DNA of 64,000 nt, from the NCBI RefSeq assembly GCF_000213175.1, contig NW_009799104.1, positions 2,696,632 through 2,760,631 on the forward strand, in the 5' to 3' direction. Numbering within the stretch: position 1 is the first letter of the stretch; each line of letters opens with the position of its first letter. The DNA is from Neurospora tetrasperma FGSC 2508. Its lineage: Eukaryota > Ascomycota > Sordariomycetes > Sordariales > Sordariaceae. This document shows positions 1 to 11,054 of this stretch, piece by piece. The notes beneath the pieces are model-generated. The model was not told the DNA's origin, did not search any database, and saw only the letters and a list, made by a program, of their open reading frames with translations. The translations under genes and the position numbers were made by a program.

Positions 1-20
1 CCCCCCCCCCCCCCCCCCCC
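1..20. repeat. Poly-C run of 20
   Basis: The window opens with 20 consecutive C bases, followed by GGGTACC. A C homopolymer is striking in such AT-rich surroundings. It may be a natural G/C tract, like those inside nearby elements, or an assembly edge effect; the sequence alone cannot tell. Confidence 0.9.
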
Positions 21-872
21 GGGTACCTATAGGGACGCCTATAGTATAGCGGTTTATATAAACCGTCTATAACCGCTATTGATATAAATTTTAGAGAGTT
101 CGCGTATTTAGTTCCCTACTAGTAATTATTTTTCGTATAAACGTTTAAATATATATTACTAACGTCTCTCAAATCCTTCTCATCTTCCAATCTTATCCAT
201 TATAAGTATTCGTTATAAGTATAGGTAATGCGGGATGTATTGTTTGTATGATTATTTCATGACCAGAGTAGATTGGGCATAGCTCTCGCCATGCCCACCC
301 CCGATGGAGGTATTGGCGTGCTTAGGCACGTGCCCCGGTACGTGCCCTGCTCGCCCAGTCGCTGGACCTGTATTGTAGACTAGCGATAAGATAAGGGAAT
401 TCCTATAAAGGGATTCCTGTGCGGGGTGGCCTTTGGCTACGCCTTTCTTCTTCTATTATCTTCTTCTTTAATAATATAGTATGCACTAGCATTGTGATAT
501 TTGAAGACACTCGTATTACCCTATCAATAGGCCACTCGGAGGAATAGGAAACGTAAGACTGCCGTAAAACGTACTATCTCTTAGTGCTATTAATAGTTAC
601 CCTATAAAATGGTATACTATGAGGCATTCAATTAAGGTATACGGAATAAATTGCGCTAAACTCTTTTCTTTTTACCTTTTTTTAATTCGAATTTTTTATC
701 CCTTTTACTGTACCACGTAGGTGCTTCGCCGAAGTAGCTAATATAAATCTAAATTGGGGATAACTGTGGGTATTATTAGTAAAGTATAAGATAGGGAGGT
801 TATTATTAAATTTAGAGAGTTTAGAGAGGACGATTTCTTTTTTAATCTCCTTTTAATCTATTTCTTCTTTAC
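21..872. other. Unclassified sequence with a GC-richer island
   Basis: No gene can be supported here. About 225-435 is clearly richer in GC and contains several CACGTG-type palindromes. The rest is AT-rich. Because the minus-strand Gypsy element G1 ends its reading frame near 873, its 3' LTR would be expected in this stretch. I could not align any part convincingly to the 5' LTR at 12406-12640. The island might be a diverged LTR or a separate unmutated insertion. Confidence 0.5.
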
Positions 873-2069
873 CTAAGCTAGTAGTAGCAGTATATTATGG
901 TAGGAACTATACTACTTCTAAATAGTATTATTGTATCCCTCTAAGTCCTTAGTAAATTACTAGATTAACTTATCGATATCCTTCGATTTAATTCAATATA
1001 TCCAACGACCATTATCTACTTTACTATATCCTATAATTTTTTTGAACTTTTACTCCTACTTTTCATTATTATTATTATTATCGGTCTTTATTATAGTTCT
1101 ACCTTAGTTTGCTATAATATTTTATTCGATATCGTATTGTCCCGGGAGTTTAACTATCTCCTAAAGTTTGACTATAGAGATGTAGAAGACTAGACTAACT
1201 TTTATATTTTTAGGGAATTAGAGTTTAATTCTATAGGAGTCGTATTCGAATATTTTGAAAGGTCCCTCGAATTTAAATACTAACTTTGCTTAAAGTTTAT
1301 TTATAGTAAAGTTTTTAATATTAAAAAGGACTCTATTACTAATTTAGTATTTGGGTATGTTATTGTAATTTTCGTTCGTATTTCCTTCGCACTAATCTTA
1401 TACTTACTTTAAGAGTATAATAACGCCGTCCAATATAATTTAGAAACGGTTTACTACCTCCGAGGTTTTAAAGAACTCCTTCTTTTAAACATCTATAAAA
1501 TTAAGGGGGCATAGCTTTAATAGCTCTATTCCTATCCGGGGGTAGAAGCTATAATTAATATAAAAGGGGTTTACTCCTATAGTTTCGGAGATTATATTAT
1601 TATAGGTAAGTTCTACTAACGGTAATTAATCAACCTAATCGTTCTAAGCTTAATTGATATAGAATTTTAGGTATTATTCTATCTCTATATTAATTCTCTC
1701 AGTTTGACCGTTGGTTTACGAATAGAAAATTAATAATAGTTTTACGGTAATACCTAGCCTTTCGTACAAAGTCTTCTAGAGTATTAAAATAAATTATAAA
1801 CCTCTATCTAATACAATTTTATTAAGTAAACTATAAATACTATAAATCTTTTTAAATAAATCTCTTAACTAATTTGTCTATTTCTAGTATCTCTATTAGA
1901 ATATAATACCTTATCTTCGTTAGGCGGTCGATTATAATTATAATATAGTAGTATATCTATTTATTTTTAGTATAGGGCGTTATAAGTATTATATAGCTCA
2001 TAGATATTTACAATTATAATTTAAAAAGTACTAAGAATAGTTTTAAATAGCCCGCGGGCGAATATTTTG
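873..2069 (-). pseudogene. G1 integrase C-terminal half and chromodomain
   Basis: On the minus strand this encodes the end of a Gypsy integrase. A block reading DRG near 1797-1812 and TNGQTER near 1698-1715 corresponds to the family's DRG...HPQTDGQTE core. It is followed by the GPFKI/YRI segment (about 1170-1270), typical of the integrase C-terminal domain. Last comes a chromodomain-like end (about 875-1030) with a RW.Y.IK segment and a Trp-type codon now read as stop. Chromodomains steer integration towards heterochromatin marks in known chromoviruses. Numerous in-frame TAA/TAG make this a pseudogene. The probable native stop is near 873. Confidence 0.8.
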
Positions 2070-2079
2070 ATAATTTAGT
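2070..2079. repeat. 10-bp target-site duplication, left copy
   Basis: ATAATTTAGT here is repeated exactly at 2885-2894, on either side of the tRNA-headed element. This marks a retroposition event into the G1 integrase region. Confidence 0.85.
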
Positions 2080-2080
2080 T

Positions 2081-2167
2081 AGGGGGATAGCTTAGTTGGG
2101 CAGATCTGAGCTTGGCCCCCTTTCGGTTTTATCCGAAAGGTCGTAGGTTCGAATCCCGCTCCCCCCT
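2081..2167 (+). tRNA. tRNA-like head, non-canonical (tRNA pseudogene)
   Basis: Acceptor strands 2081-2087 and 2160-2166 pair at six of seven positions. The D stem is 2090-2093 with 2108-2111. The T arm (2143-2159) has the loop TTCGAAT. A box TAGCTTAGTTGG (2088-2099) and B box GGTTCGAATCC (2146-2156) fit the consensus. The anticodon arm is not normal: an 8-bp hairpin (2119-2126 with 2133-2140, six-base loop) follows an extra C-rich stretch, and no seven-base anticodon loop can be drawn. A T4 run at 2170-2173 could stop polymerase III. I read it as a SINE head or pseudogene rather than a working tRNA. Confidence 0.7.
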
Positions 2168-2172
2168 CCTTT

Positions 2173-2205
2173 TATCCGGTTTTTCGCACCGGATCGAATA
2201 AAAGA
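2173..2205 (+). other. Hairpin downstream of tRNA-like head
   Basis: ATCCGGT and ACCGGAT pair across a seven-base loop just after the tRNA-like head. The flanking CTTTT and AAAAG can extend the stem with an internal mismatch. It may fold in the transcript of the SINE-like element; its role is unknown. Confidence 0.55.
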
Positions 2206-2894
2206 TCTTCCCTATTATCGCTCTACTAAGTATTACAACGTTAAAAATATGAGGGCCTATCCTGGTCTGGAACCCTGGGTGTACGTGACTGGGCACGTGC
2301 TAAAAATCTTATCCCAATTTAAAGAAGCAGTATCGGCTTCCCTCCGCCTCGCTCCGCCAATAGGGTCTAGGAATTAGAACCCTACTATTAGAATCTATTC
2401 TAGAGCTACGGTTTTACTCGGATAGAACCCGTCCGGTCTTACAACAATTAACCAATTACATTATTTTACTATATCCCGGCCAATTATAACGGAAGATTCT
2501 AATTTAAAAGTAAAAACCCTCCTCCTTACCCCTATACCCTAAAAATAGGATTAAAGAACTACCCCGACGCGCAATACCGAAGCGCTAGGTAGGGAGGCGG
2601 GGTCTTGAGGAATCGACTTATTAAGAGTTACAAAAGTCTACTAGGATTAAAGAAATAACAATCCGAGAGAAAATAAGCGAAGGAAGCAACCACGGCTCCC
2701 CAAGCCCCGTATAGTGAGGTAGGACGAAGGGTTCGGGTTAGGGTTAGGGTTGGATATAGAGATGCTGGGGGTTTTTATCCGAATTCAACAAACGGTTTTT
2801 CCCTTAGACTAAGAACGAAGTAGCACCGCATACCCGCTGGGACGACTAGTATAGTTAGTTTAGCGTAATAAGACAAATAAATAAATAATTTAGT

Positions 2895-5800
2895 CTTTAT
2901 ACAAATTAAGTATACTTTATAGAATTTCTTAATGGATTAGTATATCCCGGGCTAATAATAGAACCGGTTAAATATTTTATAAATCCTTTTATAACTAGGA
3001 TATCTTTTTAGTTTTATTATATATAATTTATAAATAAATTGTAGTTAAGTCTCCTTATTGTTAGGGTTGATCAATACCCTTTGTTTAGTATCCTTCTGCT
3101 AATAAACCCGTACTTATCTTATTAAATATTTTGCAAAAGTAATATTAAAGTACTTTTTAATTTTCAATATCCAACCTCTCTAATTTTCATTTTATAGGTA
3201 TAAAATTATTTCTTATATTAAATTTAATTAGAATAGCTATTGTCGATTAAATTATCTATCGACTTCGTTACTTCCAATTCGTAGAAATTAATTTCCTATA
3301 GGTCCATTTAATAGGACTAACTTTGGTGGACCTCCTCTATAGTTCCCAAATTTAAATATACTGTATTTAGTATATCCTTCTTTTCAAAAAAAGTTAGATT
3401 AAAGCGGTTTAGGTCTATAAGGGGTTTTTTCCTAAGTAAGAGCCTTTTATCTTCGTTATTCTATAGTCTATCTTCTAGCTTCCTACTCAAAGCATCTAGT
3501 CTCACGTTCTTTAGGCCTTTCCTATAAGTAATACGGAAGTTAAAACGGTTTAGGAACTCGGCCTATTGTATATACCTTAGTATAAATTGCTTAGTAATTA
3601 AAAATATTTTAAAATTCTTATAGTCGGTAATAATCTCTACTTATTTTTATATACCTTTTAATTCTAGTATTTATTCTTCTAAGGCTTTTATAATAGTAAA
3701 TAACTCTTTACTATAAATATTATAATTATATTCTACTATAGTGTATTTAGTTAAGAAATAAATTATTAGGTAGAACGTACTATCGTCTCCCTATTGTAAG
3801 AGAATGCCGCCTAACGCCTAATGCAAAGTATCCGTCTCGACTACAGTCTTTTTTATCTAGTTATAAATTTTTAGGATAAGTATTATAGTAAATACGGTTT
3901 TTAAATTTTCGAACGCCTTCTAATATTTAATATCCTACCGCTACTCTGTTATTTTCTTTATTAATTTGTATAATAGTCTTACTATACTAAAAAGGACTCC
4001 AATAAATTACTAATAGAAACTAACAAAGCTTAGGAAAAACTACAGCGATCTTTTAGACTCCGCTACCTCCTATAAAACTACAACCTTCACTTTATTCATA
4101 TCTATCTTAATACTTTTTAGTGTAATAATAAAGCTCAAATATTTAGTCCTAATAGTATAGAACTCGCATTTATTAATATTAATTTATAACCTGGAGTACT
4201 TAAGACGGTCTAGAATATTGGATATATACTTAATATAGTCCTCCTTATTGTTAAGATATATCAGGATATTATTTAAATAAATTGTAGCGAACTTATTTAA
4301 CGTATTGTAGAGAATATTATTAATAAAATTCTGGAATATTACTAAGGCTCCTTACAAGCCGAAGGGATAAATAAACGATTTGTAGAGTCCGAATCTCATT
4401 ATAATTACTATAAGCTATTCGTATCTTTTATAGATTCGTATTCAATTGAATACTATAATCACATCTAACTTAATAAAGATCTTTACCTTATAAATAGCGT
4501 CCAACGTTTCTTTAATTAACGGGAGGGGGTAATATATTTTTAGAATTGTATTATTAATACCTCAATAATCAATATAAATTCGTATACTACCGCTTAGCTT
4601 CTTCATTAGTAATACTAGGGATACTGTTAAGGATTAGGACGGCCGGATAAAACTTTACCTAATATTATCGTCCAATTATTTTTTAATAATACCCAATTCT
4701 AAGGGAGACAATAATTATAATTAAACATTAGACAATTTTACGGCGGGGATTAATTCGATTTTATAGTTAGAAAATTGGTACTACGGAATAACTTTCGCCT
4801 CTTTAAAGCTTACTATATTCTAATACTTATAATAGTAAGTAGGTATTTCAATTTCCATTTCTTATTTGATAGCGAAGGGTTTAACCTTATCCGCCTATTC
4901 ATAAATTCTTTTGGTATTTTCCTCTATAATTTTCGCTTAACCTCTCCTACTTCGCCCTAGAATATTCTACAAAAGTAGTCCTTAAATTAATCTTTATATC
5001 CTATATTATTATCCGTATAAATATTGTTATATATCTTCCCTATAATTTTCATTTTAGAGTCTATTTATCCGTTAGTAACCTCTACTTCCAGCTTTATTAG
5101 CGCCCTATCGATTTCTACTTTGATTATTACTATAACTTCGAAATTTTCAGTCTTAATAGCAAAATTTAAACTAGCAATATTGAGTGCTATAATATTGTTA
5201 GGGGTTAATAGGAATATTACTAACGTTTATAGGCCTTACGAATAATAGTACTAACAATCTCCTTTTGGGATTTAAAGTCCGGACTCGCTTACTGCTAATA
5301 GTCTTATATAAGGTTAATTTGATTAATTTAGTTTATAACGGCGTATCAGGGATTATTAACATTTAGTTACTTATAAGTAATTAAATAGACTAGAATTATT
5401 TAGAGTCTATACTATATACTTTAACGATTTTCTATAGTAGTCTAGTCTTTTTACGCTTGAGAGCTCTACGAATCGGGGATTATTATTATTATTATTCAGT
5501 TTTAATAATTAGCTCCTCTTTGGCCGCTTCAATAATTTACTCCTCTTCGGCCGCTTTAACGGCTTACTCCTCCTCGGCTACCTTAATAATTTACTCCTCC
5601 TCGGCCGCCTTAACGGCTTATTCAGCGATGTTTCCGATAGTAACCCCCCTTAGGGCTTTTGGGGTTTATATTTGGAAATCTAGCGTAGTTACAAGTATGT
5701 AAGTATCTCTACATTCACAATTGAATTTGAATTCCCCCTTTTCCTAATCTATAGAAGGATTATATTATTAGAGCTATAGTAGGCCTAGGATAATAGGGTT

Positions 5801-6405
5801 TTGTAAGGATAGGGTCAAAACGAATAACTTAATTTCTTTATTATATAGTCTGATTTGTATAATAATCTTTATAAAATTAGTTATATAAGTATTAATATTG
5901 CTATCGGCCAACTATAGTAGTCTCAATCGGTCGAATTTCGTTATAGGTATTTAATTTCTCTTAATAAATTTAGTATTAATAAAGCCTTTACCCGTATAAC
6001 TACTATTAATTAAAGTTAAGTATTATACTTTATGTTTACTATAAAGAAGGTAATTCAAAAGGAGCATAGACGTTTCTAATTTAGCTATTATTAAATTAAT
6101 AAATAATAATTCTAATATTTTTTCCTAGTCCTAGTACAATTCTTTGTTTTAAAAATCTTTATTATACTTATTTGGGTATCCTTCTGCTTCTAAACTATTC
6201 TTATATCCTTTCCCGTCTTCTTATAGTAATAGCTTCTATTTATAATTTAGTATAGAGACTCGGTATTTCCCGCCTTATCGCCCTTATTAGTACTAATAAT
6301 TTTGTTATTAGTAGTATTGGCGGCGTTAAAGTTATTATTATTACTATAACTATTTTAACCGGCCCTCTTCTTCTTGACTACCTCCGGAATAGGGTTAACT
6401 CTTAT
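2895..6405 (-). pseudogene. G1 pol: protease to RNase H and integrase start
   Basis: This minus-strand stretch carries the Gypsy reverse transcriptase. The FGL.GAL segment lies near 4355-4366 (family FGL.NAP/FGLQGAP). The catalytic YLDD box reads YLNN near 4268-4279, so both catalytic Asp are mutated in the RIP direction. The KCEF segment and the following FIIS-type strand lie near 4130-4180. RNase H should follow at about 3000-3900 and the integrase N-terminus just below 2895, though I could not mark boundaries. A Gly/Ser/Ala-coding low-complexity stretch at 5500-5640 has an open shadow on the other strand. Many internal TAA/TAG occur. Confidence 0.78.
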
Positions 6406-6413
6406 ACTTTTAA
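6406..6413. repeat. 8-bp target duplication (left) of MULE-1
   Basis: ACTTTTAA is repeated at 9899-9906, directly outside the other terminal inverted repeat. Confidence 0.9.
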
Positions 6414-9400
6414 GAGAAACTCTACTCGTACGTTAAAAAAACTCTATTCGCACGTGGATCCACTTTTTCTCTCACACATAACCCTAACCCCCGCAACCCC
6501 CAACATCTCAAATGTATTCTTTTATAAATTTCGCCCAAATATTGGGGCATTTCAATCTTACGTGCTATACCAAGCCCAAACTCCAGACTAATCATTTACC
6601 ATGCACTTTACAACGTACTTTACAGCGCACTTTACAACGTACTTTATAGCGTATTTAGCAGTACGGTCGCACATCGCACTCAATTGAGTCGTTCAATTGA
6701 GCGATCAATTAGTCGCACTCAATCTATATTAATCTATATAATTATAATTTATTTAATTTCCATTATATAATCGAATACTCTAATTGCCAGCGAATCTCCC
6801 TTATTAAGCTTAAATATTAATTAGGGTACTAGCTAGCGTACCTCCTCCCCTTATATTTCCCCTCCTTATACTTCCTCTCCCCCGTATAGAACTACGTCCT
6901 CCCCTTATACTTCCTCCTCTTTATACAGTCTATATAGAGCTTCGTAGATAGCCTCGTCCCTTCTATAATAGAGTAGGAGGCTAAACGTCTATTACATCCT
7001 CTACCTCTAAATTTATACCCTCCCAACTAAATATAATTCGTTAAATTAACAGCGCTATATATATCGAAGCTATAGGGTTACAATTTACTCTAGACTATTG
7101 GCTGCGGGCGGGCTAGAAGTAAGGCTATCTCCGACCTCGCAATATTGCCGCTTGGAATTGAATTAGTACTATAGAGGGGGGGGGGGGGGTTGGATATTAA
7201 TTAGCGCAATAAATTGGGGAGTATAAAGATTATTAGCGAAGGGTATTGTATTATAAGGGCGGCCGCGAAGGTTCTTAATGTAATTAAAGTTATAATATTT
7301 TGAATATTCGTCCTCCTTAGATATAATTCTCTATAACTATTAATAAAGGTAAAAGTCTAGTTTATTGAACTTTAATAATAGTGGCCGGGTAAGAAGGCTA
7401 GGGAATAAAGAATATAAATATAGTAAACTAAATTATTTAATAAATTTGCCCGTATATAATTCTAATTTATTAGGGACTAGATTCTATACCGTTGGGATAG
7501 TACCCAAAGTAATACGGTATTATATTGTAATTTTATTGAGCGTAATCCAATATACTTAATTAAATATATTACTTAATTAAGTAACGTTAAAATAGTCTCT
7601 TTTAGTAAGTCTTATCTCTTTTTCGACTTTTTTATCGATTCTACGCTTTATTGCAATAAATAGATTAAAGCTCTATATAACGGCTTAAATAATTAGACTA
7701 TTACTTATAGTTAGAATGATGATTAATATACTATAAAATATATAAGGGATAATATATAAATTAATAATAATTACTACTAATAACGAAACTCTTTAAATTA
7801 CAATTTACTAATTCGATTAACGATATAATACGGTAGCCAAAGTTTATCCTCTTATTAATATAATAAATAACCTACTCCTCCTTTAATACTATATACGTCT
7901 CTTTTAAATACGTAATAATTACCGTTTATTACGAAAAAAAGTTGTAAAGCCTCTCCTAAGCAATATTAAAAATTTTAATAATATATGTATAATATATATA
8001 TTTCTAGAGAGTATAAAGTCTAGACTATAAATACTCTATAGTATTAGGTAGCGCTTCTAAAGTATTTAAATTATTTACTAATCGGTTAAAGCGGTTAACT
8101 ATCTCTTAATCCTCCTCGTTAAACTCCTCCAAACTTATTATATTATTGGACTAAATTAATTAGGGTAGCTGGACGGTCGGCTGGGCTATTGGTTATATTA
8201 TTACTAATATCTTTGGCTATATTTATATTATATTAGTAGCGGCTTAAGTATTACTAATTTAGATAGCTGCTTTTTTATCCTACTTTTACTTAATATATAA
8301 TACTATATTCTTGTTAACGTAAAAAATACAAAACTAGAATTGAGCTTAGGGATAGACTCGCTTAATAGCTACCTTTATTACTATATTATAGTCTATAATT
8401 ATAATCGATAGGGTGGTAGCGCTAATAGCCTTACGACGAATATTAATCTAGTTTATTAATTAATTAAATCCCTTTTATCTCTTATTATTAATAAGGTTAA
8501 ATCCGTAGCTAAAAGCGTACCCGGTACTAGTTATACTAATAATTTAGAAGAAGGCGAGCCCCTTATTATTAGTCTTATACGTATTATTATATATTTAAAT
8601 GGTAGGGTTATAGTGCTAGAGCTCCTTGTACTAGGGATTATTCTAAAAGAGGGCAGTCGGTTTACTTTCGTTACTAGAGCTACCTTCTGCCCAATTGACT
8701 TTAAAGTGGACCCCCTTCTCTGTAAGCAGCTTTATTCTAAGTTAGAAGGGGTTATAACCGCTATTAATTTTTTGTTTAAATGTATATTGAAAGTTCTCGA
8801 ACTATCTAGTTGTAAAATAAAGATCCGGGAATTAATTGTGCAAGTCTTCTGCAATTTTACAGTTCCTTATAATAGAGCGTTAAATATATTACGAGACGAA
8901 GGTCTTATACTCTATTTTAAAGACCCTGCGAATTTATATTGTAATATTAGTAGTATAGCTATAAATAGTATATCCTTCCCTAATTTCGAAAGTCTACTTC
9001 TTAAAATTTATTTTTAATACTTTAGTAATTCCCCTCTAAGGATATCCCCGTTTGGTAGTTAACGTAGATCTATTATATGTAATAGAGGGACGGATTTTAC
9101 TAGTAATATAAATAAAGTCGATAATAGTATAATTGAAGTCCTTAGCGAAATTAGTAGAGCGTAATTTAATAAACTAATAACTGCCCTACTCTTTATTCCA
9201 CTTTCTGACTACCTTAGTAAGGTTATTGAAGTTATTATACTGGGTTGTAAAGAGGGGATGAGGCTCGTTGTGACTGTTACCGTCGTTACTGTTACTATTA
9301 TCATTGTTATTGGAATTACTATTATCAATTTCTATAAGCTTTAGCTGGGTAGAGGGGGGCTCGACTAGGGTAATATTTATTGAAGGCTTTAATTTAAGAT

Positions 9401-9898
9401 CGATAAAGGAGAAGTCGATTGTTTAATTAGGGTAGTTACTTGCGTTACGGTCGTATACGCCTATCGGTTAGGGGGTCGCTGTATTGGCTATTTGTATTAT
9501 AGTTAGTTAGGGAAATATATTAAAAAGTAATAGATTAATCCGTACCGTCGATAAAATGATAGCGCTTTATTAATTTAGTAATAACTGGCGATGTACGATA
9601 TAGTAGATTAATTGCGGTGACGAGGGTGATGTGTGGTTTGGTGGAGGAAGTAATATAATAAAGTATATACTAGAATAATTGTTAAATTAGATTAGTTGGG
9701 TAGCTAGTATAGTACGAAGGTGGTTAGTATAACCCCCAAATGGGTATAATGGGTTGAAATTTGGGAGCTTGGCGGGCGCGGTACGTGCTAGATGTGTGCG
9801 GGTCGGTCTGGGGGTCTGTAGGGTTAGGGTTGGGTATAGGGGAGGAGGGTGGATCCACGTGCGAATAGAGTTTCTTCAACGTGCGAGTAGAGTTTCTC
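6414..9898 (-). mobile_element. MULE-1: 3.5-kb Mutator-like DNA transposon nested in G1
   Basis: The ends are inverted repeats of about 50 bp: GAGAAACTCTA...GTGGATCCAC at the left and its near-perfect complement at the right. The 8-bp duplication ACTTTTAA flanks them. Each terminal region also holds a telomere-like motif (about 6480-6490 and 9822-9835). Imperfect CACTTTACAACG-type repeats lie at 6600-6660. The interior is AT-rich with a minus-strand transposase relic. A 14-G run is at 7176-7189. Assignment to Mutator-like elements rests on the transposase motif; the duplication is 8 bp rather than the usual 9, so hAT was considered first. Confidence 0.78.
7360..9480 (-). pseudogene. MULE-1 transposase relic
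   Basis: The minus strand encodes a degraded transposase. Near 7790-7841 it reads FGYR followed by SLIELVNCNLKSF. This matches the Mutator-like pattern after the catalytic core (FG...TSRVEG.H..LK), in which the substrate helix follows a W.D.Y segment. Upstream lies an Asn/Ser-rich stretch (about 9270-9340) that resembles the disordered region before the core. The core itself is too decayed for me to assign its three acidic residues. Stops are TAA/TAG at Gln-type positions. An antisense open frame of 134 codons at 8613-9017 is a shadow. Confidence 0.6.
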
Positions 9899-10475
9899 AC
9901 TTTTAATACCTTCTTTACTATTTCTAATATTAATAAGGTTCTAATATTTCTTCTAATTGTAGCCGACCCTATTGCACCTCTAGTATTTATCCAATTCTTA
10001 TCGCTTCTTTTATAAGATTTAAGGAACTAAGTACTTATTAATAACTTTGAACTTATCTAAATCTATTAAGTTACCGCCCTAGAAGACCGTCTTATTTTCG
10101 GAGTAACCTCCTTTATTATTACTAGAATTATTACTATTAGAGGATATCAAATTAGAGAACTTCTTTTACAATACTTCCTCCTCTTAACATTTAGTAAATT
10201 TACTTAAAAGTTCGAGCTAACTTTAGAAGTCTTCGCTATTAGAGATATCGGATTGGTAGGTAATCGAGGCTCGGAATTGATTAGTAACTTTCTAGTAGAG
10301 TATGAAAATATATATAGTATTACTTATATTATAGCGGTCGGTATTAAACATAGATTTATTAGTAAGATTTTAGAATAATAATTTTATTTAAAGCTTTTAT
10401 AGGGTACGTTCTACTTCTACTCTTATATCTATAGTATTATACCGGCCGTCGAAATACTTAATAAATTCTTTGGCT
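9899..10475 (-). pseudogene. G1 gag, distal part
   Basis: This resumes G1 after MULE-1. The minus strand shows a segment reading FIKYFDGRYN (about 10440-10470), then a Ser/Asn-rich stretch. Near 9955-9985 there is a Cys-containing segment that could be a decayed zinc knuckle. The frame continues across the MITE at 10484-11054 into the next gag piece. This shows that the MITE entered an existing gag gene. Confidence 0.6.
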
Positions 10476-10483
10476 ATTTTCTA

Positions 10484-11054
10484 GAGTAACCCTCCCCGCA
10501 CCCTATGCTTTCCTACTGGCACCCTCCCCCATCCAGAAAAATGGGGCGGTTCAGCTGATGACACCTGGCATCGTAAATTTCGATTTTACCCACAAAATTT
10601 CGTCTTCTTAAAATCTACGTAACATTCCTTCTAACTTAGTTATTCCTTTTACTCTTTTCCATACGGACAGCCATTTGTACCTATACTATACTGTACCTAT
10701 TATACTATACTTATTATACTATACCTATTATACTACACCTATCATATTATACCTATTACACTATACCTAGGTATTTATATTTAATAGAGCAGGCGAGAAA
10801 GGAGAGCTATCGAAATACCTTCAATCACCTAACTTATCTAACGAACTTTCTAAGCTGTTAAATATTACTATATAGACTATAGAGATATTGGAAGATTTGG
10901 GTTATAAGGGTGCGAATACTTCTAAGTAGGTAACCTAACTATAAATATTACTAGACATTGAAAACATGTAAAATTACAGCTCAAACCCTATAATTCACAT
11001 GACAGCTGACATAGGGTGCCTGTAGGAAAGCATAGGGTGCGGGGAGGGTTACTC
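10484..11054. mobile_element. MITE-A: 571-bp MULE-derived element nested in G1 gag
   Basis: Both ends carry a long inverted repeat beginning GAGTAACCCTCCCCGCACCC, about 40 bp, nearly perfect. An 8-bp duplication ATTTTCTA flanks them (10476-10483 and 11055-11062). The interior has an imperfect TATACTATACC-type array at 10680-10770. Its right half (10790-11054) matches the right end of the longer element ending at 61979. MITE-A therefore looks like an internal-deletion derivative of that family. It codes for nothing complete. It is less RIP-mutated than G1, perhaps because it is short or young. Confidence 0.85.

Larger units (their letters stand above)
2080..2884 (+). mobile_element. Long tRNA-headed SINE-like retroposon (full-length copy)
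   Basis: About 805 bp inserted in G1. It begins with a tRNA-like head carrying near-perfect RNA polymerase III A and B boxes and ends in an (AAAT)n-type tail (about 2870-2884). A 10-bp direct repeat flanks it. The body is GC-richer and much less mutated than G1. Its last roughly 140 bp match a second copy at 14527-14674, which also ends in a short simple-repeat tail and is flanked by its own duplication. This layout (tRNA head, unrelated body, simple-repeat tail, variable-length duplication) defines tRNA-derived SINEs. The length is large for a SINE. No coding frame was seen. A telomere-like (GGGTTA) stretch lies at 2735-2752. Confidence 0.72.

Noticed and set aside
2081-2167. Functional tRNA gene
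   Set aside because: Polymerase III boxes are present, but no anticodon loop can be drawn and the segment is the head of a duplication-flanked element.
2735-2752. Telomere cap
   Set aside because: Only two to three GGGTTA units, inside a dispersed element and not at a sequence end; similar short pieces recur at 6480, 9822, 14527 and 55640.
8613-9017. 134-codon open plus-strand frame
   Set aside because: It is antisense to the minus-strand MULE-1 transposase relic and matches no family; A/T-rich decay leaves such shadows.
6414-9898. hAT superfamily for the TIR elements
   Set aside because: The 8-bp duplication fits hAT, but protein remains carry Mutator-like motifs (FG...LIEL.N.NLKSF; KTN...NLPL-type core). 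Kept as MULE, with the doubt noted.
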